A stretch of 64,000 bases of DNA. Source: Ficedula albicollis (taxonomy: Eukaryota; Chordata; Aves; Passeriformes; Muscicapidae). Below are positions 1 to 13,800 of the stretch, in pieces. A program made the translations under genes and the position numbers. Numbering within the stretch: position 1 is the stretch's first letter; each line of letters starts with the position of its first letter. The stretch spans positions 12,710,558-12,774,557 of the forward strand of contig NC_021684.1 in the NCBI RefSeq assembly GCF_000247815.1, given 5' to 3'. Under the pieces are notes generated by a model, which was given only the letters and a program-made list of their open reading frames with translations, made no database searches and was not told the origin of the DNA.

Positions 1-1847
1 GTCAGTTCTGCATTTCTTCCTCTTTACTTGTTTGACAAAGATCAGTGGAGATCATTGGCTCTTCTGTTTTGTCAAGTGAAGTGCTGGTACTGGAAGTATT
101 GGAATTCACAGCAAGATATCTGGCTTTTGTGAAGCATTTTATTGCAGCTTTTGAACAGACATTCCTGAGCAGGCTGTGGTTTGAAGATAAGAATGTTAAT
201 TCCCAGGTTCTTCCGTGGCAAAGCCCATCCTGGCTCCAGTGGTGGGCTGGGGCTCAGTGTCTAAAGCATGTGAGGTCTTTGCAAGGTCAGACCCTCTGTG
301 AGGTGTTCTTCTGTGCTGGAGTGTTCTTGCTGTGCTCTGCTGTGTGTTTTGGCAGATTGCTACAAAAACCCCAGCCTGAATGTTACTTTCTGCTGAAAAA
401 TAGTAGCAGTCTGATTTATAAGTTTTAAAACAAGTAGTAGTGGTTGGAAAACGTGTGAATTAGAGTAAGTTTCTCTCTGATGGTAGCTAGCTGTCAGGAC
501 AAGAAGGTAAAGGTGATGATGATTTGACATGCTTTTTAAGTGGATGATACTAGAAAAGGATTTAGTTCTTGTTTAGAAACTCAGTTTTGAATTGAAATGA
601 GTGGTCTGCCAAAGGAGAGTTCTGTTTGCCCCTGGTGCTAAAACTTATTTGGTGAATTACTGGCTGTAAGTGATATATGGTTGCTTTTGGTTTTTTTCCT
701 GGTTTTTATTAACATGTTCTGTAATTCAGACATAGTTACAGTTCTTTTCCAGTCCATAATTTGAAGTCAGAAAACGAGAAGTGCTAAAGTTAGCAGGGGA
801 CAACACCTATGTTCAAATGAAGGAGGTAGAAAGGAAGGGGACTGCTACAATTAGTTTGTTGAATTAATCTGTTATTTTCTCTGCTAGTTAAAATGAAAGT
901 TATTCAAACACCAAACGTCCCAGTCTTCTCCCTGGTGAACTGTTTGCTTTAGAAATGAGGTTATTGCATCTGGTGTAATTGATTCCTGCAACACACAGCT
1001 CTTAAAGATAACTCCCATGGAAGTTCAGCTTTCCCAAGGCAGGTGCTTTGATCTGCAGGACAATGATGTGTTAACAACACGAAAACTGTATTCTGGCAAT
1101 TCACATGAGGTAATTAATCTAAACACTAAAGGTGATCTCTTTGATCTGATTTACACAAGGCTTTGAATTTTTTTCATTGTCCAGTTTTGAAAGATTTCTC
1201 TGATTTTTTTTTCCTGAAGTTTTGGATCTCTTGTGTCAGTATAAAACAATTAGTGTGCATCCCCTGGTAGATTGCAGCTATTTCTGGGTTGGAAGAAGTA
1301 TAGATAGATGTTTAAAAAATGTACAGAAATAAAATCAGAAGATAAAATGGAAATCTGCACCGTGTTTAAAATACTAACAGAAAGAACTTAACATTACCTA
1401 CAAATATATAGAGGCAGAGGAATATTACTAATCTGCACTTGATTAAATAAGAAAGTATAAATCTTACCCAGAAAAAAATGGTGAGGTGTGAATTGTTTTT
1501 GTGCTGTGGCAGAAGTACATCATAGAAAGAATCTGGCTGAAAACTGTAGCCATTTAGTATCTGAAGGTATTGGGTAGTGTTCATAAATATATAACTCACT
1601 AGCAAAAATTTGTCTCCTTGTACTTTCAGTGTCGTTCCACTTACAGATCTCTGCACAGTGGGATGCAAGCTGTCATCTGATTGATAACTGTGCTTAGGAA
1701 AAATAGAAAAGCTTGTACATGCACATTGCAAAAAGAGTTATCCAGTAGTTAGCTTGCTGCTGAGAGACTTTTGCTTTCTGGGTTGCTAGTTTTATATCCT
1801 TGAGGCATTTTGAGAACAAGGTCAGTAATTTTTCCTCTCTTTTTAAG
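1..1847 (+). other. PXK intron upstream of the first visible coding exon
   Basis: AT-rich sequence without any exon I can recognise. The start codon and the first part of the PX domain (about 67 residues in human PXK) are not found here and must lie before the window. The stretch ends in a polypyrimidine tract and AG at 1846-1847, the acceptor of the first visible PXK exon. The longest open frame (45-428) has no recognisable domain. Confidence 0.6.
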
Positions 1848-4800
1848 ATCTCAACTCTAAGTCTACCTCTTCCTCCAAAAAAGTTGATTGGAAATATGGA
1901 GCGTGAATTCATTGCTGAAAGACAGAAAGGACTCCAGGCCTACCTGGATGTAATTACTACCCATCACATACTGTCTAACTGTGAACTGGTAAAGAAATTC
2001 TTGGACCCAAACAGCTATTCTGTAAATTACACTGGTAAGTAGAAAATACAAAACTGTGCTTCACCTTGACTTCAGCATGTGCTGTGTATCTTCTGGGAAT
2101 GCTGGCCAGGATCTACACTGAAGCATGGGGAGAACAATCTTCACAATTTTCATACTGTGCATGTGATTATTTATGATAATGCTTCTCCAGCTCTGTGCAT
2201 GGATCTTGCTGGGTTTGTCAAATATAAATATTTGAATTATTTCACAGAGGAGTGAAGAGGGTCAAGATCTGTATAAGCAGAACTTGGACGGGAGGGGTTG
2301 GTGAGAGTGATGTCAACATTTCACAATTCATAATAAATGAGAAGAGTTGCTCTTGGGAAATAATTTGTCTGTCAGAGTGTAAGGTGGAGTTAAGCTTGTC
2401 AGCTTAGTGTTCTGTTAAAACAGCCCATTTTCTGAACAACTTAATCTTCCAAGAATTGTGGTTATCTTGTCCAGCTTCTACCCTTGCTTTGGGGTGTGGG
2501 ACTTTTAGAACTAATTGCTTGAGCTAGGTTGGGTACTTTTTCAAGGCTAGACTAAGCTAGACATCCTCTTCCCACAGATACTGGAAAGTCACTGCATTCC
2601 TTAAAATGATATCCCAGTGATCAGTTTCTTCCTTACTAACTGTTTCTTCTTTGAATTTGTCTTGCTTCAGCCATTGGATATCAATAAATATTTGTCTTAC
2701 AGACTGAAAAAACTTCCTCTTAGTGATGAAACCCACTCCACAAATTTAGTTCATAGGCAAAGCAACTCTCTGCAAAATGCAAAGCTTGTTTTCTTAGAAG
2801 CAGAGCCTACTGAAGCAGGAACTCACTGCTTCCTTTTCACTTGTCTTTTTTCTCTCCCTTTATGTAACATTCTTGTGTCTTCAGCTTCAGAGTGCAAAGA
2901 ACATTTCCCATTATAATAAGCTGTGCAGGAGTTGTAAATTATTTGTAACTCTTTAAGGATGCAGTTTGTCTGGCAAATGCTGAGCAAGCAATTTAAATTC
3001 TCAAGGAGGCTTTGTGACTTCTGTGTTAATTCTGAGCACTTTCATCAAGACTGTTTTTCCTGCAAGTTGCTGGGAAGCTGGTGACACATGTCATTGCCTA
3101 TGGTCTTTAGAGACACCATCAGTTTGTCATTTCTTAAATCATGGAGCAGAGATTATATTTTTTGCACATTTATTCTAGTGTATTTCTAAATAAATAAGAT
3201 ACAATGCAGAGATATCAGCACATTTTACCTTTATGCTGCGTTTCTGTGACATGTTAGGGAAAATTCCTTGTTGGCATGACTCCCTTTCTCCCCCTCCCCA
3301 CTTCTCATTGAGGTTTCCCCTCAAGTCACTTCATGAATAAACCAGTTGTGTTCCCAGCTGTGGGAGAATTCACTAACCAGATGGGTGTCCTCCCCTTTGG
3401 CCCCCAAATGAAGACTCGTGATAGCTGGCCAAATACCTCTGCCTGCACAGAAAAGGGCACAATAACATAGTGAAACAGAACTAATTAGTTTACATAAACT
3501 ACACTTAGTAATAGCAACATAGGTGGATGTCAAAGAGATAAAAGCACTTTTACAGATACAGCAGAAACACTTGATGTTCTAATGTTGTGTACTCCTAGAG
3601 TGGGAAATCTGAGCTGTGATTTAGACTTGGAAATGTAGATCCAGTACAGATAGGATGGAGATTGGTAAGGTAAGTTTTCCAAGCAGTGCTTTCTCTGTTT
3701 TGTCTCTGGATTTGAGTTACCAGGTTAAAAATTCAAATGCCCTCTAACTGTATTTTTATCTGATTTCCTTTTGAATTGATTTTGCTGACTTGTACTCTGA
3801 ATTCCTGAAGGCTTCCTTCTGGCATTGAACCTTACCTCGTATGTGGATAATTACATTATATAGTGTCTTAAAAACATTTAATTTTTTTCTGCTTTTTCTT
3901 CCTCTTTGTCTTTCTTTTTTCTTTCCAGAAATTGCCTTACAGCATGTTTCAATGTTCTTCCGATCAGAGCCAAAGTGGGAAGTAGCTGAACCGTTAAAAG
4001 ATATAGGTAAGAAGGGCATGTGTGCATGAAAACTTATCTTTTCCCCAACTATATGAGTTTTCCTAAGATTCCAGTATTGTCTTTGCTTACAGGCCTTGTC
4101 CTGCCTGTAAGCTGTGTGATTTAATTAAGCAGTGTTTAATTAAAGCTGCTGCTGACTTTTTTCTTTACTTTTTTTTGTAGGTTGGCGAATACGTAAGAAA
4201 TATTTCTTAATGAAAATTAAGAATCAACCAAAGGAACGGCTAGTGTTAAGCTGGGTATCTATGCTTTAATTTCATACTCAAGTCATTCTCAATTTCACTC
4301 AAAGTTTGGTTTTGGCTACCATGTGTGAGTGATGGGGAGAGAGATCAAAGAGCTCAGGCATTGAGAGAGCTCTGGAAGCCCTTAGGTAGATGTGTGGTGT
4401 GGAATTTCTTGTATTTCTTTCCTCTGATGGCAAATCCACTTTGGATGATCCTGTGCCTGGTCATTTGTTCCCAAACCTGAACCTCAGGATTCTTTAGTTG
4501 TAATGAGGGGGCTGTTGACCATAATATAAATTTGCTCACTGAAAATAATGAGATGAACCTTTTTAAAGTCATGGGTTTTCCTATGCAGATCTTTAGTTGT
4601 GCTGGCAAACTATTAGGTGAGAGGGACATGAATTGCTCCTTTAACGACAGCTGCTTTTGCTCCTGTGCTGAAATGTGTTGCCCTGTTAGTTGTATGAGCA
4701 CAGCTGTTTGTGGGACTTCACTGGAGAGTGGAGATCACTAAAGCCTGTGGGAGGAGGGATGTTTTTCTTGCTGCAGAGGAAGAAGGTGCCTTATCAGTTC

Positions 4801-7800
4801 CTAATGTACACAGTCCCCCAGTTTAGGGTTGGCAAAGTTCATTCAGTGGTAGTAATGCATGTCAGGTCTGTGGAAGGAAAGAGGCAGTAATACTTATTTA
4901 TGGACAGACTGTTTGTGTTGCAAAACCATGGCCCTATTCAGCCTCTTCAGTTTCATTTTATATGTGTAATTTCGTTGCTTTCTCTTCAAGATATGCCTTC
5001 AAACATCTGTCCTAATTTGCCAGGGTAGAACATTGATAATATTTTCTTTATGGAATGTAACATGTATTATAATTCCATTCTTTTCTTGTTTACTTCCAGG
5101 CTGATCTTGGCCCTGATAAATACTTATCTGACAGAGACTTACAGTATGCTGTGAAACTTCTTTCTTCCTGTTCTGTGAGTACTGAAAATTTTTAAGTTGT
5201 GCTAGCACAAAGGTGTGTGTCAAGGACTGAGCTTGGAAAAGCACATGTAGCCTAGTTGGCATATTTTGTAGTTTTAGAGCTGCTTTCATTAAAGGTTTGC
5301 AAACCTTTTAATTAAATTTCCCATATACTATGAGAAAACATGTTCTCAGCACAAATAATAAACCTGCAGGATTGTTGCAGGAGATTCAGTGTTGTGGTTG
5401 ATTTGATTTTTTTTCTTCTTTGTGCAGTACCGTGAGATCATGAGCTTTTATTTCATCTCCTCAACACCTTTAGGCTGTTAGGATAGAGCTGTTTGGGTGT
5501 AATTGCTAACCTATAAGCTGGAATATTCTCAGGCAGCAGAGGATGAGGCAGGGGAATGAGTATCATTATTTTTTCAGTTATTTGGAGTCAAGACAGGAGC
5601 ATCTTAGTAGAGCTGCAAAGGAGGGTGTACAATTTAAGCTCCTGTGAAATGTCGTGTTATAAATCCAGTAGGCATCTCTGCCTGAAAAACTGACATTTTA
5701 CTCCAAAAGGAGTCTCTGGAGTCTCTCTTTAAGGATGTTAAACATGTGAAAGACTGGCTGAAATAGATTTTTTTGTTGTTTTTAATTTATATGTTAATTG
5801 AATAGTGTCTGTGAAGTTTTCTTTGCATTTGCTCTAGGTTAAGACGGACTAACTTGAGTTATTCCATGTCACTGAGAGAATCCAATTTACCACTTTAAAT
5901 ATACAATTCAGGTTGATCTTTTCTTACTTGTGAATTGAACACAAATGATTTTTAAAAATCCATCATTTAAAATTTACCTACAGTTTCTTCTTTTGTTAGC
6001 ATCCCTATATTTACAAAATCACTTTTGCCACTGCCAACGAATCTTCAGCGCTGGTTATTAGACCATTCAGTGAAAAAGGGACACTAAAGGACCTTATTTA
6101 TAAGGTAACATCTTCCCCCACCCCTAACTCAAATGGCAGAACATATGCTGGAATGACCATACATGTTTTTTATAAAAACATGTTTATTTATTATATGCAT
6201 GTTTATTGTTTGCCATCAATTTCTAAGCAAACTAAGACAAATAGTGAATTTTCTGGGCATGATACTTGATATGTGTGTTTCTTTTAAAGGCAAAGCCAAA
6301 AGACCCATTCCTGAAGAAGTATTGCAATCCTAAAAAAATTCAAGGTCTTGAACTTCAGCAAATAAAAACATATGGAAGGCAAATATTAGAGGTACTTTTT
6401 TTTTTGCTTTATTTACCAGCTTTTTTGACTTTTTTTTTGGAGGACAACTGGTCTAACTACAGAAAGTAGACAAACTTTTGAGTACACAAGCTTTACATCA
6501 GCAGCAGATTTCAAAGCTAAATGTAAATTGAGATATGCTGCTGAATTGAATTTAGATAGATTTGTGTGAGACCACTTATGACCCCTCCAAAAAATGCAGT
6601 TAGTATGTGTGTGGCTTAAATGGGAGAGAGGTGATAATATAGTCCTTTCCTCGTGAGAAAAGAAGAAGTAAATCATATCCTGCAGAACATATGCCATAAA
6701 TTCATGGTTATTAGTGTGTTCTAAAATTCTTTTTTTACTCAAACTATCATATTCAGTAGAATTTTAAATTTTAGTTTCCAGATCTCTTTGGGAGGTGAAC
6801 ATAAGCCTGCTTTGAGGATCAGCATCAAATATTTGTTTTGTGAAAAGTGCTACTAGTGAAATGGGGATGAATAGTCAGCCAGAGAGGATGTAGATAGAAG
6901 ATGAAGTTGAGTGAGCATTCCAAACGGGGGCCTCATTTATTATGTGCCTGCTTTAGTATTGGAGCTTTTAAGTTGATGATCTTATGATCTTGAGATCATC
7001 AGAGCATCTTGTGATAGTGCTTCTCTACTGGATTTTTTTCAGGTATTAAAATTCCTCCATGAGAAAGGATTTCCTTATGGCCATCTTCACTCTGCCAATG
7101 TGATGCTGGATGGGGATACCTGCAAGTTGCTGGATCTAGAAAATTCCTTATTGGGACTTCCATCATTTTATCGATCATACTTTTCACAGTTTCGGAAAAT
7201 TAATGTAAGGTTCATACAGGGAATTCATCTGAATCTTATGCAAATCTTTATTCTCAACCTTTGTTTGTGGAGAACTGACTAGAATGAAAAGTCCTCTCTC
7301 AAGCCCATTTATAAAATCTGAGCTTTGCCCATCAAATTGCTTTTCTGCTTCCTCCAAATCACTGTCTGGCTGCACAGCAGTTTTGTTGCAGCATGGTGGA
7401 GTGAGGCTGAGGCCAAAGGTAAGCAGGTAGAAGGGGAGTGCAGGTGAGTGTTTTTATGGCAACAGTGCCAGCACAAATACAGGTGAAGTGCAGATGCTTT
7501 AAGATCTCTTTCCACCCTGGTTAGTATTTCGTAGGAATTTGCATATTGTCTACTGCAGTTTCACGTGTATGTCTGTACAGTGAGCACAGCTATTTACTTG
7601 TTCTCAGCTGGGAGCAATAATCAGCCTTGTCTTTGGTGGAGACTGTGAAAATTGATCAGATGCTTGCAGATCTTTAGCTATTCAAAGGTTATTTTTATTT
7701 GTTTGAGAGGTGCTTGTTTGACTGCAGGCTTGCAAAGCAAAACATTTACCTTACTGTAAAAATATGAAAACAAATTTGCCCTGTTGCAGCAACATCATTC

Positions 7801-10800
7801 CCTGCCTTTAGGCTCTCAGTATAATATATTCTGAGCAGGATCACGAGAGAACTGCTTGCTGACCTTGCTAAACAAGTTCTACAGTGTTGTCAAAGAAACG
7901 ATCACAAGTTCATGGTTAGTCCAAATCTGTTAGTGCCATCAAAGCCTCTTTCAGTAAGAGGAGCCTATTCTGTTTAAACATGATTCAGAAATCTTTGACA
8001 TATGCTGTCTGGGAGCCCAGCATGTATGTACAGCTTGCACAAACCTAAGGAGGAGCAAAAGAGACTCTCCTAGGTTTGTCTGGTATGCTTTTCCTGTCTT
8101 TTTATCTACTTGCCTGTGAAGTGACAGCTGGTCATTTTATGAATCTCATTCTTTGCTGTTTGACTTAGCTAGGAAAGTGTGCTTGGTTGGGACTTCTGTT
8201 GGTGTGTAGATCTCTAAACTGCTTTGTGAAGAGTTTACTACTTCACACATTTTTACAGAACTTGACAACACCGCTCTCCCATTTGTACCATCTTGTACAG
8301 AAAGACAACAGGGGCTGCTTTAGCTTGTAGCATGATTTCATCTGAGCTACAGTTATGCAGGGAAATGGTTATGGTTAGGAACTGCCTTAATGGTTCCTCT
8401 TTTCTGTCTTCACATGCAAGATCACTGGGTTAACCACTTGTGAAAAACTAACAAGCTGTAGTTTTATTTTTTTGTTCCCCCACAGACTTTAGAGGGTGTT
8501 GATGTTCACTGCTTTGGACACTTACTGTATGAAATGACCTACGGGAGACCTCCAGACACGATTCCAGTGGAGAGCTTCCCCCCTGCTCCATCAGTGTTTG
8601 TTGGTTAGTATGCAGTGCAGAACATCTCAGTCACAGCTGCCTGGGTACACTCTTAGACTTTACATAAGCTGAAGTACTGTGAAATAGCAGCCTGAGATCT
8701 TTGCACCCTGTGACCAGAAAGAATTAGTAATTTGGTCAAATAGAAAATATGTTATTCATGAAATATATGTATTGTATTAATAAAACTTTGTTAGCTAAGT
8801 GATAAAGCAGTGTTTACCAAGTAATGAGATGCCTGGATTCCCTTGTCTCGTGTTTAACATTCTTGAAAAGCTTCTATGTGTAATAGTAATGCAATAATAA
8901 AAACCACATGCCACAGAGCTTCATCCCTGCTTGGTTGATGCAATACTTATGGGAGCATCACACAGCAGTGCCAAACATTCATTCTAAACTGTTTGCTATC
9001 CTGCTGTGCAAAAATGTGTTCATTCTTATTCTTTCTTTGGTAGTGTCAGTGTTGGAGTCCATTCTGACTAGTGAAGCTCTGAAGAATGGGATGCCAACTG
9101 TCTCACGGCTCTTACAGATGCCGTAAGTCCTGTTCAACTTGTTTTCTATTCATATATATTCATAGCAATGTTTTAATTATTTTAGGGAGAAGAAACTTTC
9201 TGCTCTTGTTCTCTTTAAAAAGGTTTGCTGCTTGTTCTGAGGGATGTGTCCCAAGTGAAGCTTGATAGGCATTGTAGAACCCATCCTGTGTTAATATGTG
9301 TGTTTAAAGTTGCTTTGTCTTTTCATGTGTTAGAGCTGTTACATATGCACTTTATTTAGCATGATTTGAATTAATCCAGCCATTAAAGTAATGCAAACAT
9401 GATTGAGATAATGTACAGATTGATTTAAAGGATTTAGAATAAGGAGTCTTCTTGCATGTCCCCTTCGGACCTACTTCAGATTTTGCTGTCAGTTCACTTA
9501 GGACCGACTTTGCTCAGCAGTGGCATTTAGACCTGCTCTGGATATCAAGTGTAGTATGGAAATTCTGTCTGGTTTCTTGCAGGACAGAATAAATTTCCTT
9601 ACAGGCTGCCCTCCAAGTAGGCAGGCATGGGGGCAAGGCTGGGGTGCAGGAAGGGGGTCCTGTCAGTGTGCCACTGAGTGGGGACCACACCTGCTTGCAG
9701 TGCCATCCTGCCTGCAGTTAGGGCACAGCATTCCAGGGAAATTGCTGTCCCCACGCTGTGACATGCCACCAGCCTGTGAGCATGGAACCACAGCTCTGGT
9801 GAGAGGTTCTTGTATTGTTTCTTAATGTGAGATGCTGTAGTTTGGCCTCCTAAATAGGAGATTGTCCATACCTAAATCTGGGTCTGATCTCAGCACAGGT
9901 TGCAGTGCATTTAGAGCCTGCTCTGAGGTTCAGATTTCCTGGTTGGGAAGAGTCACTGCAGCCTTCAATTCCTTCTTCTCCTCCCCTTGGGAGAAATACT
10001 ATAGGAAAACTGTGAATACTGAAATGTACAGGTGTTTAAAGATGTTGAATAAACTGGGAGAAATACTATAGGAAAACTGTGAATACAGAAATATACAGGT
10101 GTTTAAAGATGTTGAATAAAGAATCTATGCCCAGCTGCATTTGATATGTAAGATATTATACCACATTCCCTTCATACCAATACTCTTTACACAAGTGTTT
10201 TACATAGATATGCAATGCAATTAATGTAATTTAAAGCAACTAATATAATTAAATATCTATTTATTATAACCATAAGAACATGTAATCTGAAAGGGTCAGA
10301 AAGTTCTGTAAACAAGGATGAACTTTCTTGGATTTTAAAAGTATTTTAAAATTTGTTTTATTTCTGAATTTTTCATTCTTCTTAATTTGATTCTAGATGT
10401 GAATTTGTTTTCCCTAGTATAAGCCTGTGATAATTTTCCATAGTGAACAGCAACTCAGAAATATTTATCTTGGAGCCAGGATTGAGGTCTCTCTGTGACA
10501 GTTTTCTAGTATGTTCTCCAGGACAAAGCATCTTGAAATGGACTAACCAGTTTATTTTCAGACTACCATTGCCCTCTAGTGTCTTTGTTTTGGATGGAAA
10601 AGGATTGATCATTTATGGTGTTTCTGCTGATACCATAGAGGGGAGAGCAAAATATTACAATATTTGCTTTAGTTGCCTTTTGTAGAGGACAGGCAAGAAT
10701 ACAAATATTTTCAAATGATAAGTTCATGTGATTTTTCACATGTTTCTTGTTAATTCTAGGACAAGGGTCATGCTAAGAGAAGTTTTTTAACAAGAGTAAT

Positions 10801-13800
10801 GATTTTTTTCAGGTGAAATTTAAAGTAAAGTCCCTGGATTTTTTTTTTAATAAATAATCCATATACTTTTAAGGAAAAGGTATTCTTTTTTTGGGGGGAG
10901 CCCCTTCTCTGCCTTTGAGAACTGTACCTGTTCTGTCCACTTTCAAAATATCTCACACAAACCAGTTTTCTCAGCCATAAGTAGTGGCTACATTCTGAGG
11001 GTGGGGTGTTGCTAATTTTACAGCACTGCTTAGGGAATAAAAAGCAGTACATGGAAACCTGTGGCCAAGGGTTGAGGGCAGAGAAGCAGAAGGAGAAAGA
11101 GGGGTTTAAGTGAACAGTACCAACAGGATTCTTATTCTGGTTTTGCCTGTCTCTTGGGAATAATATTCTTCTTTTTTCTTTTCTTTTCTCAACTCACAGA
11201 TTATTCAGTGACGTCCTGCTAACAAACTCTGAGAAACCACAGTTTAAGGTAGAGCTGAACCCTGATTTGCTGATGTTTATAGAAGTTCCAGGATTGACAG
11301 AGGGGTTGAGGAGAGCTGGCTTTACTTGCCTCTATGGCTCTTGCCATCAGTGTTTGGATTCCTTTGCCACACTGTCCCTGAGAACATTTGTGTCCCTGTG
11401 CCCATTTGTGTAACTGATGGTGGTGCTCTGTCTGAGCAGAGGCTCTGAGCCATGCAGGTCCCTTGCAGTGAGGAAACACATTGCAAACACCTGTGGAATC
11501 TGATTTTGGTACCTGAAACATCAGCACCTTGCTGCCAGCTCCAGCACTGGGGCATTTCAGGAGCCACATCTGGTCCCACTGGGGAGCTGCCCCAGGACAC
11601 TTCTCCTGGATGATATATGACCTGTGTCTTGTGTTGTCAGCCTCATAGAAATTTGGGGATGTGACTGGAGTCTCAGAGTAGTTATCTGTCCTTGCCTTTA
11701 GAGAATCCCTTCCAGGGTTGGGTATTTCATTGTTTCTGCTGATCTGTAGCTAGATTTGGAGTTGAAAAACATGCATCTAGAGTCTTTTCTGCTTCACTAA
11801 AGGAATAGTGTCACAAGTTGGGGCTTTAGATGAGAAATGTGATCAGATGAATGGTGAGTTTTGATCAGTGAAGTTGTGTTTTGCTTTATCACATGTTGTG
11901 CTATGATTTTGTTCCCCATTCTGTATTAGATTCCTACTAAGCTAAAAGAGGCATTGAAAATCTCCAAGGAATGCATAGAAAAGCGATTAACAGAAGAACA
12001 GAAATTGGTAATGTCAGAATTTCTTTATTTCCTCCAGACATTTCATTTCCTCATCACTTTTACATGCAGAAAGTGAGTTTTTACTCTAAAGTTATTTTGA
12101 GTAATAAAGGCTTTCACCAACAGATTTGCTTTCCCAAAAATGCAATATGAGGAGTGGTGTAGCAGCTGTTGGCATTTCACTGTATGCATTTCACTATTTT
12201 AAGAGGTGCAGTTTCACAGGTAGTGGCTCCCAAGTTAGAGGATCATTTTAACTTCAGTACAAGTCTCTGTCCTCTACTAGAAACAGTAAAGGAAAAAGCT
12301 GGAAACAAAAAAAGGAAATCCAAACATGTAAAGTGACTACAGTGAGTTTTCATGTAGCCCAAACATTATTTTCAAACATATAAGATCTTAATATGGTCTT
12401 TTTCTATTTTTGTCCCCTAATTTTGAAGATTCACCAGCACAGAAGGCTGACAAGAGCTCAATCTCATCATGGCTCTGAAGAAGAAAAAAAGAAAAGGAAG
12501 ATCTTGGCACGAAAAGTAAGCAATCTTTAAATAGGTTTCTCCCACTGAAGATGTGTTTCTTTTTGTAATGTTTACCATGCACAGGTTTAATCATAGGTAC
12601 ATGACTCTACTCTTTCCTGTGTTTTTCTGCACTAGTTCCTGGTTGTTTTCTCTTCTTCAGCTAAGGAATAGATTTATTAAAAAGTTTAAGTTTCAGTGTT
12701 AGCTGGTTTCCATATTGGTGCAACCTGTTTGAGGTTGCTGTGTGAAGCCAGTCTTGGTTAACATCATACCCAGATGAGCTGCTCTGCTCTGTCCCACTCT
12801 CTGGGGAGGTGTTGGAGCCTGTTTCACTCTGCTCCTGCAGCACTGTCTGCATTGCTCTTCTTTTCAGGGGAGGGGTGTATGTGTCAGTTTTCTCCCTTTC
12901 CCTTGTAGTCAGAGGGCTCTGGAGTTCCCTGGTGCCTGGCTAGAGGTATTTGAGCACAGAACAGCCTTGGTGCTCTTGTAACCACATAACCATGTCCTGG
13001 TATGGCAAGAGGGATGTTGAGCATTGAAAAATATTGTGTGATACAGTGGATGGCTGTTACAAATCTGTGTGTCAGATCAATCCTTATCATAGAAAGTGAT
13101 TATTCATTCTGTCTTCTATTTCCTCTGCTCCCTTTTAAAGAAGTCAAAACGCTCTGCCAATGAAAGTGGGGAAGAACACTCTGCCAAATACAGCAACTCA
13201 AATAACTCAGGTAACTACAGAGAGAGGAATTTGCTTCTACACAGCTTTTTCATTTTTTTTTTTTTTTTTTATTACTGACATTTTTTGTCTGAAAAGATTT
13301 GGGATTACAAACACTACATATTTGACTACCAAAATCTAATACCACTGTTTTGGGTATTTAATAATAAGTGGATTGAGGGCTTAAAAATATTGCACTGTTA
13401 TATCTTTAAGTGCCTAATTTAAAGTAATGTCTCCTCTCTTCTGTGCCCCATTCCTCAAATAAAATTATCAGTCTCTTCATTTTGTTTGATATTTGAGTTG
13501 AATAGCAATAACATCCATTACTTGGGCCATCAAATACTGCAGTCTTCAGGGAGACTCTCTGGTGATTTGTATTACATAGGAAGGTGTTAAGATGAATGAG
13601 AAAATTATGCATTAAATTGCTGCCTCAGTGCCAAATTTTAAAACAACAGAGCCTTTGACAAGTTTTCATTTAGTTAAAAGGCATGGTTGGTACTATGGAA
13701 CAGATTACCGGAGTTGATTTGCTTGGCTAAAATGTGTCCAAAAGCAGCTTGTTGTGGAGTACAGCAACTGACTGAAAATCATGTCTTAGGAGAGATGGGG

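Noticed and set aside
45..428. 127-codon open frame at the window start
   Set aside because: No recognisable domain, no homology I know, and it lies in a PXK intron.
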